A stretch of 38,900 nt of DNA from Ferruginibacter sp. (lineage in GTDB: Bacteria; Bacteroidota; Bacteroidia; Chitinophagales; Chitinophagaceae), in NCBI RefSeq assembly GCF_028288465.1, contig NZ_JAQBNR010000034.1:1-38900 (forward strand). Direction: 5' to 3'. The position numbers and the translations under genes were made by a program. Below, piece after piece: positions 24,798 through 31,075 of this stretch. The notes below the pieces were generated by a model that worked only from the letters and a program-made list of their open reading frames with translations, ran no database searches and was not told where the DNA came from. How positions within the stretch are numbered: the stretch's first letter is position 1; every line of letters starts with the position of its first letter.

Positions 24798-26069
24798 ATG
24801 AAAAAAAATACCCGGTATCTGTTACAGTCCCTGTTTGCGTTTACAGTGATTACGATCCTGTTTTCATCCTGCATAAAAGACACGCTCAAACGAACCCGAA
24901 CCTATACCATGTATACCCCCGTGTACAAAGAAAGAGCAGTTGTGCTGAGCTCTATCAATAGCAATGCTTCAGAAGCCATTGACCAGGCAGGTAAAATTTA
25001 TGTAAAGGATAATTTTATTTACCTCAACGAAGTCAACAAGGGAATTCACGTGATTGACAACAGCAATCCTGCCAGTCCGCAGCGGGTTGCTTTTCTTTCC
25101 ATTCCCGGCAATACCGATATCGCCATCAAAGGCCACACACTGTATGCGGATATGTACAGCGACCTGGTTGCGGTGGACATCACTGATATTCATAACACCA
25201 AAATCACCAGTACAATCAGTAATTTTTTCCCTGGCCGTGCCCAGTTTTACGGCCAGGCTACCAACTTTAATGAAATGATTGTAGTTGACTGGATTAAGAA
25301 GGATACCACTGTGGAAATAAATGATTATGTTACTCCGCCGGTACCGGGTACCTGCAATGGTTGCTATTTTGCAACACTGTCATCATCGGCAGATGCAATC
25401 AAGTCTTCATCTACAGGAACCGCAGGCTCTATGGCGGGCATGGTGTTAATGAAAGATCATTTATATGCGATTACGGAAATGCATAGCCTGGGTATTGTAG
25501 ATATTACCAACGAAACAACCCCAAAACTGGATACGAGTTTCTTCGCCGGCTTTGACCTGCAAACTATTTTTCCTTTTGAAGACAAATTGTTTCTCGGCTC
25601 AGCAATTGGCATGTTTATGTTTGATGTTAGCGACCCGGTGCATCCTGTAGCTGTTGGTGAGTTCTCTCACGGAAGGGCCTGCGACCCGGTTATAACTGAC
25701 GGCCACTATGCTTATGTTACATTACACGCGGGCGACGGTTGCGGAGGCAGCTCCAACGAACTGAATGTAATTGATGTAAACGACTTAAAAAATTCAAAAC
25801 TGGTAAAAACCTACCCGCTAACAAAACCCACCGGGCTTAGTAAAGATGGCGACCTGCTTTTTATTTGTGATGGCACCGATGTAAAAGTGTACAATGCTGC
25901 TAACCCTGCTGACTTGCAGCTATTGCAAAAGATAACAAGTAAAGATCCGTATGATGTTATTTCGGGAGATAAGAAAGCGATGGTGGTGTGTCCGGACGGC
26001 TTATACCAGTATGACTATAGTGACGTCAGTAACATCAGGCAGTTAAGTTTCTTTTCTATTAAAAATTAA
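24798..26069 (+). CDS. LVIVD-repeat lipoprotein
   Basis: 423 residues from the ATG at 24798. The signal has a lipobox (LFSSC, Cys25), so the protein is membrane-anchored and probably faces the periplasm or cell surface. The mature part is built of beta-propeller-like LVIVD repeats: GIHVIDNSNPASPQRVAFL, DLVAVDITD, LGIVDITNETTPKLD, MFMFDVSDPVHPVAVGEF and LNVIDVNDLKNSKLV. Such repeats are usual in surface proteins of the phylum, and no enzymatic motif is visible. A Cys pair (GTCNGCYF) may form a disulphide. A strong terminator follows the gene. Confidence 0.88.
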   Translation: MKKNTRYLLQSLFAFTVITILFSSCIKDTLKRTRTYTMYTPVYKERAVVLSSINSNASEAIDQAGKIYVKDNFIYLNEVNKGIHVIDNSNPASPQRVAFLSIPGNTDIAIKGHTLYADMYSDLVAVDITDIHNTKITSTISNFFPGRAQFYGQATNFNEMIVVDWIKKDTTVEINDYVTPPVPGTCNGCYFATLSSSADAIKSSSTGTAGSMAGMVLMKDHLYAITEMHSLGIVDITNETTPKLDTSFFAGFDLQTIFPFEDKLFLGSAIGMFMFDVSDPVHPVAVGEFSHGRACDPVITDGHYAYVTLHAGDGCGGSSNELNVIDVNDLKNSKLVKTYPLTKPTGLSKDGDLLFICDGTDVKVYNAANPADLQLLQKITSKDPYDVISGDKKAMVVCPDGLYQYDYSDVSNIRQLSFFSIKN

Positions 26070-26107
26070 TTGTACCCCGTTTTATACATTAGCTAAGACG
26101 TGTCGCT

Positions 26108-26152
26108 AAAAAACAAATACCGGGCTATCTAAGCCCGGTATTTGTTTTTTTT
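26108..26152. terminator. Bidirectional rho-independent terminator
   Basis: A long perfect stem (acaaataccgggct at 26113-26126 with agcccggtatttgt at 26132-26145, 5-base loop) has an A-run before it and a T-run after it. It lies between the convergent LVIVD and MBL-fold genes and can serve both. Confidence 0.9.
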
Positions 26153-26268
26153 AAGATTAAAAATATTGGTATTCATGCAAATTCTACTAACCTAATCCTT
26201 CATGGAAAAATTATTTCCGAATACAAATGCCATCGTACATCAGGCAGTATTTTAATGTGCTGTGGTTA

Positions 26269-27117
26269 TTATTTTATCTGCACTATGCCCGGTGATACCA
26301 AAGGAAACAGCGTGAAGACTTTTGCATCGTGACCCGGGATGATGTATTTGTTATCAGAGGCCAGCGTCTTCATTCTTTGCATGGCTTTTACATACCCTGC
26401 CGGATCAAGTGTGCCTCCAACGGAGGGCGGCGTTAAATGCTCCAGGCTATAATATATCCAGATATTGTCAGATGCCAACACCATTTTTTTAGTGCCGGTA
26501 TTCACCATAACATATTGAGAATTAAAAGTGTGTTTTGATCCCGTGTACACCCTGATACCTGGTATAATTTCTTTATTGTCTCCTTCAATCAATGTTAACC
26601 TGCCAGCCAGGTTTGCGGCGATAATTTTCAGCACATCCCTTTTATTAAAGCCACCGTTATTACCATTCTTTTGCCAGGCGGTTGCCACAAAATAATTGAA
26701 GTCTTCTTTTTGCATCCAGATTTGCGCATTGGGAAAAAGATCAATCCCGTCGATGTGATCCCAATGCGGATGGCTGATGATGATATCGGTAATATCGCCG
26801 GGCTTTACCCCGGTTTTTAACAGCATCGAATCCGGCCGGATATAATTGACAATACCAAACTCTTTCGCATCTTCAATACCACCTAAAAATCCTGCATCCA
26901 GCAAAATATTTTTGCCGTTTTTTTCCTTTATCAGCCATACCATAAAATCAATCGCCACACTATCGTGGTCCGGTCCTTTATATGCCCAGGCCGAAACAGG
27001 CGATGGTTGCGCTGTAGAAGCAAAGCGCAATGCATACACTTCGTACTTATCAGGCTGGCACCATGCACTAAGGGAAGTGGCCAGCATTACAAGCAATGCA
27101 AACAAGCTATTTTTCAT
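26269..27117 (-). CDS. Secreted MBL-fold metallo-hydrolase (AHL lactonase-like family)
   Basis: 282 residues from the ATG at 27117, which starts the signal peptide MKNSLFALLVMLATSLSAWCQ. The metallo-beta-lactamase zinc motif is complete: SHPHWDHIDG with His116, His118, Asp120 and His121, then a later His in GSKHTFNSQ, an Asp in LASDNIW and a His in IPGHDAKVF. The layout, with ILLDAGFLGG before the motif, fits the N-acyl homoserine lactonase group. The signal peptide places it in the periplasm, so a quorum-quenching or other esterase/lactonase role outside the cytoplasm is possible. Family secure, substrate not. Confidence 0.87.
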   Translation of the reverse strand: MKNSLFALLVMLATSLSAWCQPDKYEVYALRFASTAQPSPVSAWAYKGPDHDSVAIDFMVWLIKEKNGKNILLDAGFLGGIEDAKEFGIVNYIRPDSMLLKTGVKPGDITDIIISHPHWDHIDGIDLFPNAQIWMQKEDFNYFVATAWQKNGNNGGFNKRDVLKIIAANLAGRLTLIEGDNKEIIPGIRVYTGSKHTFNSQYVMVNTGTKKMVLASDNIWIYYSLEHLTPPSVGGTLDPAGYVKAMQRMKTLASDNKYIIPGHDAKVFTLFPLVSPGIVQIK

Positions 27118-27234
27118 TGTCTCATTTTTAAGCAATCAGGCGGCAACGCAACAGCAATACCGCGACACTCTTCTCGAATAATTGACCAGGCACCGATACT
27201 ATACAACCCAGCTGCTTTGTAAAGCAATGGATGG

Positions 27235-27837
27235 CTATTGCGCACAGTCCAGTTTTGCTGCATATTTGCTTAGGCTGCCAAAACAGTCTATTCGAATGCC
27301 TGTATTTCCGTTTACCCAAACCCAGCTGAGTTTCATAAATACGGGATCTTTTTTGGGTATTTTTACTTCGTAATAATAATAGCCGGCGAGTGTTTTGCCA
27401 TCGCACTTTTTAAGCAATTTTGCTTTAAAATCGTTTTTACCAAAAATACTGTCAATGGTAAATTTAGGCTGTAATTCAGGACTTAGCGGCGAGCTCACAA
27501 TGCTGAAAGAAGTATAGCCACTGCGGGGGCCTTTCAGCATCACGTTCCATTTTACAGGTTGACCGGCCTGCATAAAACTGCGACCATTAATGGTGAGATC
27601 TGCGGTACCAATGCGGAAAAAATTAATGCTGGTATCGTCGCTCATGGTAATTTTATTTTCTTTCCATTTGACAGCAAATTTTTTGGGGTTGTCCACCGCC
27701 CAGTCGCCCACATTCTCATAACCGTTGGCATCCGTTACCAGGCTTTTAACAAGATCATACAATGTGGGTTTAGGTTGTTGTGCATACATGATCGTGGTGC
27801 AGCAAATAAAAAAGGCGCTTAAAAAAAGTTGCTTCAT
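27235..27837 (-). CDS. Secreted protein of unknown function
   Basis: 200 residues, not recognised. It starts with a clear signal peptide (MKQLFLSAFFICCTTIMYAQQ). The mature part of about 180 residues looks like an all-beta domain with alternating hydrophobic residues (INFFRIGTADLTINGR, WNVMLKGPRSGYTSFSIV, GYYYYEVKI) and two cysteines near the C-terminus (DCFG and LDCAQ), besides one in KKCDGK. It lies between a CYTH gene (54 bases upstream) and the MBL-fold gene on the same strand; these three could share a transcript. Periplasmic location is inferred. Confidence 0.8.
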   Translation of the reverse strand: MKQLFLSAFFICCTTIMYAQQPKPTLYDLVKSLVTDANGYENVGDWAVDNPKKFAVKWKENKITMSDDTSINFFRIGTADLTINGRSFMQAGQPVKWNVMLKGPRSGYTSFSIVSSPLSPELQPKFTIDSIFGKNDFKAKLLKKCDGKTLAGYYYYEVKIPKKDPVFMKLSWVWVNGNTGIRIDCFGSLSKYAAKLDCAQ

Positions 27838-27891
27838 GTTTTTAAAGTTAAAACATTTATTGAATAGTTTCCGGTCTCCTATTCTTGCTTT

Positions 27892-28233
27892 TTACAGAAT
27901 GAACTTTTTACTGAAAATAATTTTCTCACCAGCTTTTAAATGGCAATAAACCAGCAACTCGTACCGGATTTTAGACAATTCCGAAGTTGAAAAAGCATCC
28001 AGCAATTCCCTGGCATCTGCTGCCGGAATGCGGTATTCGTATTCGGCTCTTGTTGCTCCATCATTTTTGCCCTTTATTGTCAGCCAGCCTTCTGCGTCCG
28101 TTAGTCTTACGCGGATGGTTTTATTTACGTCTGTCAATAAATAACCCTGCCTGTATAATTGTCCCGCCCGCTTTTTTGTTGCGGCCCATTTTTCTCTGTC
28201 GACTAAAAACTTTCTTTCTATTTCCTGTGCCAT
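27892..28233 (-). CDS. CYTH domain protein, C-terminally shortened
   Basis: 113 residues. The N-terminal signature EIERKFLV (Glu4, Glu6, Lys8) and the strands KTIRVRLTDAEGWLTIKGKNDGATRAEYEYRIPAADARELL are typical of bacterial CYTH proteins, which bind triphosphates in a beta tunnel and act as triphosphatases or class IV adenylate cyclases. Usual members have about 155 residues. Here, after SKIRYELL, the expected strands with the acidic WEVDEF and VAEIEL motifs are absent, replaced by about 18 unrelated residues. No remnant is seen in the 54 bases before the next gene. It is either a truncated, probably inactive gene or a reduced form. Confidence 0.82.
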   Translation of the reverse strand: MAQEIERKFLVDREKWAATKKRAGQLYRQGYLLTDVNKTIRVRLTDAEGWLTIKGKNDGATRAEYEYRIPAADARELLDAFSTSELSKIRYELLVYCHLKAGEKIIFSKKFIL

Positions 28234-28278
28234 AGATTTTATTACTTTTAAAACTGCCGCAACAAGGTAATGCCTTTC

Positions 28279-28313
28279 TTTGCAGGGCCCTTATTTATTG
28301 TTAAGTAACTTTG
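28279..28313 (+). promoter_or_regulatory. Promoter of the EcsC gene
   Basis: TAACTTTG (28306-28313) matches the -7 consensus exactly and TTTG (28279-28282) stands 23 bases upstream as the -33 element. The -7 box ends 19 bases before the ATG at 28333. Confidence 0.5.
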
Positions 28314-28332
28314 ATCTGTATAAAACTTTTCT

Positions 28333-29049
28333 ATGGACAGCTATCAACAAGAGGCGTTTGCTGAATTAGTGGTTTGGCAAAATAAGATGATCCGCCGTCC
28401 AACAATATTGAATAAGTTGGCCAGTACACTCCAAACAAAAATCAATAGCTGGATACCTGAAAAAATACATGTTGCCATTACGACTGTTATTAAACAGATG
28501 ATCCGGGGTGTTTTATTTGGCGCCAAATATACTACCGCGGAACCTTTAACGGATAAATCGCTGGAAGTAAGGGAAACGGCCGTGCAGGAAAGAATTAAGG
28601 CTTATAGAAATACGGCTGCGGTAGAAGGTGGCATAACAGGTGCAGGTGGCATACTATTGGGCCTCGCAGATTTCCCGCTTTTAATTGGCATTAAAATAAA
28701 ACTGTTGTTTGACATTGCAGCCTTGTACGGATTTGATGTGGCCAATTATAAAGAACGGGTGTACATACTGCACATATTTGAACTGGCTTTTTCCAGTCAT
28801 GCCCATAGAAAAGATGTGTACCTGAAAATAGCTGATTGGGAAAACTATGCTGAAACGCTGCCCGCAAATATGGAAGATTTTGACTGGCGAAAATTTCAGC
28901 AGGAATACCGCGATTATATTGACCTCGCAAAGATGGCGCAGCTTGTTCCGGTGATTGGCGCACCGGTTGGTGTCATTGCTAATTATCAACTCATCAAAAA
29001 ATTGGGGGTTACAGCGATGAATGCTTACCGCATGAGATTGTTTAAATGA
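28333..29049 (+). CDS. EcsC family protein
   Basis: 238 residues matching the EcsC protein family, named after a gene next to the Bacillus ecsAB transporter. The marks are the N-terminal helix region, the Gly-rich amphipathic centre AAVEGGITGAGGILLGLADFPLLIGIKIKLLFDIAALYGFD, and the C-terminal LVPVIGAPVGVIANYQLIKKLGVTAMNAYRMR. Two Gly-rich hydrophobic stretches could insert in or lie along the membrane. Its biochemical role is not established. It stands alone with its own promoter, divergent from the CYTH gene, and the repeat region begins just after it. Confidence 0.88.
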   Translation: MDSYQQEAFAELVVWQNKMIRRPTILNKLASTLQTKINSWIPEKIHVAITTVIKQMIRGVLFGAKYTTAEPLTDKSLEVRETAVQERIKAYRNTAAVEGGITGAGGILLGLADFPLLIGIKIKLLFDIAALYGFDVANYKERVYILHIFELAFSSHAHRKDVYLKIADWENYAETLPANMEDFDWRKFQQEYRDYIDLAKMAQLVPVIGAPVGVIANYQLIKKLGVTAMNAYRMRLFK

Positions 29050-29097
29050 TAGCTTGTTTAAATCCGATCGTTATTCCGGCGCAGCCTATGCCTGCTT

Positions 29098-29133
29098 CTG
29101 GCGCAGGACTCTGTCCTGGTGACAGGCGTTACT
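29098..29133 (+). repeat. REP-like palindromic repeat R1
   Basis: The unit is ctggcgcaggactctgtcct followed by a spacer and aggcgttact. It contains the perfect palindrome CAGGAC-tct-GTCCTG. It is shared with R2 (direct) and R3 (inverted). Confidence 0.85.
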
Positions 29134-29154
29134 ACTGTTTTGCACAGTTGGGTA

Positions 29155-29259
29155 CTAGTCCGATATAATTAAATCCTGCAACCCTTTTTCAGATGTAAAA
29201 TAATCGGTTGCACTGCTCAGCTTCCAATGCCATGGCTCTGTTACAAACCCAGCCCCTAC
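29155..29259 (-). pseudogene. 3' fragment of a second RAYT transposase gene
   Basis: Read on the minus strand, this gives 34 residues and a stop (VGAGFVTEPWHWKLSSAT, then DYFTSEKGLQDLIISD) that match the last 34 residues of the neighbouring RAYT gene (VRAGFLTDPWHWKLSS...) with few changes. The remainder of the gene is absent: on its 5' side the fragment ends three bases before REP repeat R2. It is therefore a remnant of another RAYT copy or of a partial duplication, lying between R1 and R2. Confidence 0.85.
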
Positions 29260-29262
29260 CTT

Positions 29263-29298
29263 CTGGCGCAGGACTCTGTCCTGTTGCCAGACGTTACT
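29263..29298 (+). repeat. REP-like palindromic repeat R2
   Basis: Same unit and orientation as R1 (ctggcgcaggactctgtcct, then gccagacgttact). It lies between the RAYT fragment and the 3' end of the larger RAYT gene. Confidence 0.85.
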
Positions 29299-29316
29299 AG
29301 CGTTGCGAGGCGAATG

Positions 29317-29870
29317 CTACTCCAATATAATCAAGTCAAGCAATCCTTTTTCGGATGTAAAATAATCTGTCGCACTGCTCAGCTTCCAATGCCAGGGATC
29401 TGTTAGAAACCCAGCTCTTACTGGATTATAATGCGAATAGTCCAGCCGTTGATTGTATGCCAATGTTGAATCCAATAAAACAGGATGGTTTTCGTGTTCC
29501 CAAAACTTGAACCTGAAATTGCTGCTGCTTTTTTTACCCTCCGCCTCAAATGTATTCAGCATATGTTCCTTTCTGCTTTCTGCCGGGTTGTTGATGATGG
29601 CATCCATTAACTTCAATGCGGTAAAGCTTTTGATATTTCTTAATTTCAATGCAAGATCATTGTTTGTTTTGCATGAACTGATCATTTGCAAATGATTTGT
29701 CATCAGTACCCAGGCATGTACTTTAAGCCTCGGTTCTTTTGACAAAACCGAATGCTGTTCAATAAAATTTCCCGGTAAATATTCCGTGTAAAAACATCTG
29801 TCCAACCTGCTACTGTGGAGGTAGTAAAATAAACGCCTTGCTTATCGGTGAACTTGTATTTGGTACTCAT
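29317..29870 (-). pseudogene. REP-associated tyrosine transposase (RAYT, Y1 family), frameshifted
   Basis: A complete RAYT-sized gene (about 185 codons) can be read only by changing frame. From the ATG at 29870 the frame gives MSTKYKFTDKQGVYFTTST and then STVAGWTDVFTRNIYREILL, and ends soon after NRGLK. A second frame continues LKVHAWVLMTNHLQMI and on through DYSHYNPVRAGF to the stop at 29317. One base appears lost near 29724-29727. The metal-binding HUH motif normally reads NHLHMI in this group; here the second His is Gln. The Tyr before HYNPV is kept. With a frameshift and a lost His, the gene is very likely inactive. REP repeats R2 and R3 flank it in inverted orientation. Confidence 0.88.
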
Positions 29871-30010
29871 CTTTTTATAATAAACTTACAAAAACGATTT
29901 TTCAATTTTCTGGATTTGTAAGCTGTTCTTCCAAACGATTTTAATCGTTGCTGTATTAACTAACGTGCAGACTTAGTTTTTGTTTCGAAGTGTATTCTGA
30001 AGGTCGTATT

Positions 30011-30046
30011 AGTAACGCCTGGCATCAGGACAGAGTCCTGCGCCAG
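30011..30046 (-). repeat. REP-like palindromic repeat R3 (inverted)
   Basis: Reverse complement of the R1/R2 unit: agtaacgcctgg, then caggacagagtcctgcgccag. It lies upstream of the RAYT pseudogene. A further half-unit, ccctgcgccagatgggg, follows at 30057-30073. Confidence 0.85.
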
Positions 30047-30124
30047 ATGGAGGGAACCCTGCGCCAGATGGGGTATCTTTACCCCTAGAGTAAATAATAA
30101 AAACTAAAGAAACCTGAGTCGATT

Positions 30125-30544
30125 ATGAAGAATTTAAGGTCTTATTATATTTATTTTCTTTGCCTTTTTTCACTCCTTCTTTTATTTATGATAGGTTATT
30201 ATAAATATAAAAAGGCGATTGATACAGTGAATTTTCATGAAAATGTAAAAGTAAGAATTTCAAAGGTTGTTTGTAGTGAGACTAATAACAGATACAATTA
30301 CTTAGTATTCAGTTATAATGAAACAAATCATATTTTAAATGTTGGAATGAGAATTTGTGAGTCTTATAAAGTTGGTGATAGTGTAAACTTGCTATATAAT
30401 AGAAATTACGATACATTTTATTCAAATGAAATTAATACTAGAAATGAAGTATGGGGAATGACTATTTCTGGATTTTTTTTCTTTATTGTATTAATTCAGT
30501 TGTTTTTTAAATGGCGTATTGGTAAGAGATTGAAATTACATTAA
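30125..30544 (+). CDS. Small two-helix membrane protein (DUF3592-like topology)
   Basis: 139 residues, not firmly recognised. Helix one (about 9-27, YFLCLFSLLLLFMIGYY) and helix two (about 113-130, MTISGFFFFIVLIQLFF) flank a soluble beta-rich part of about 80 residues with VKVRISKVVCSETNNRYN and YKVGDSVNLLYNRNYD. The topology and the short motif VGDSVNLLYN resemble DUF3592 proteins. The coding sequence is visibly more AT-rich than its surroundings, and the gene lies exactly between REP repeats R3 and R4, which suggests foreign or mobile origin. Function unknown. Confidence 0.72.
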   Translation: MKNLRSYYIYFLCLFSLLLLFMIGYYKYKKAIDTVNFHENVKVRISKVVCSETNNRYNYLVFSYNETNHILNVGMRICESYKVGDSVNLLYNRNYDTFYSNEINTRNEVWGMTISGFFFFIVLIQLFFKWRIGKRLKLH

Positions 30545-30546
30545 GC

Positions 30547-30597
30547 AACTGGCGCAGGGATGAGGCGAGGGAAATAGGACAGACTCCTGCGCCAGTT
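30547..30597. repeat. REP-like inverted repeat pair R4
   Basis: aactggcgcagg (30547-30558) and its exact reverse complement cctgcgccagtt (30586-30597) enclose 27 bases. The arms share the ctggcgcagg core of R1-R3. The pair starts three bases after the stop of the AT-rich membrane protein gene. Confidence 0.82.
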
Positions 30598-30704
30598 AGA
30601 GGTTTAGGTAACTGGTGCTTTGAGGGGCTTAATGCAAAGTATCTACAGGCAAAGAGCCACGCCGGCTTCCCCCTTCTTTTAATATTTAAAATACTACATC
30701 CTTT

Positions 30705-30905
30705 CTAATTTGCTTTGAGCTTGCTGTTTAAGTACCCAACAATGGTTATAAGGCATACTAACACTACAAGAGAAATAATGATACTGTTTGTGGTCCTTGC
30801 CGGTACATTATGGCTGCTTGCACCTGCAAGCCCCCAGAAAAGCAGGTCCACAAACGCCAATAAAATTAAAATAACACTGATAATATTTAATGCAGTCTTC
30901 GTCAT
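30705..30905 (-). CDS. Small membrane protein, two helices
   Basis: 66 residues starting MTKTALNIISVILILLAFVDLLFW, with a second helix SIIISLVVLVCLITIVGYL and a short basic tail. The two helices are joined by a polar loop of about 18 residues. No family recognised. A reading frame on the opposite strand also encodes hydrophobic residues, but the minus-strand version has a better membrane-protein pattern with a clean start (ATG) and charged ends. Confidence moderate. Confidence 0.5.
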   Translation of the reverse strand: MTKTALNIISVILILLAFVDLLFWGLAGASSHNVPARTTNSIIISLVVLVCLITIVGYLNSKLKAN

Positions 30906-31010
30906 TTTCGCTATTTATTTATAAAGCAATCTGAAGCCCTACAATCTTGATAGGTTCCAGTTTTCCAGTACACTTACCGACTTTGGGGAAGAGCTGGAAA
31001 AAGAACAACC

Positions 31011-31075
31011 GTACAAGAGTGCGACGCCAATGCAGCCGCACAAAGCTTCCCGGCCCGGACAATAATTATTTTATT
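31011..31075 (+). repeat. Dispersed intergenic repeat, copy 2
   Basis: Positions 31011-31032 are identical to 738-759, followed by aagctt and a caataattatttta end also found, slightly changed, in copy 1. This copy overlaps the stop codon of the rhamnosidase gene (31066-31068). Confidence 0.7.

Noticed and set aside
30715..30924. Plus-strand hydrophobic frame opposite the small membrane protein
   Set aside because: The minus-strand frame has a better two-helix pattern. The plus-strand residues look like the complement of those helices. Some doubt remains.
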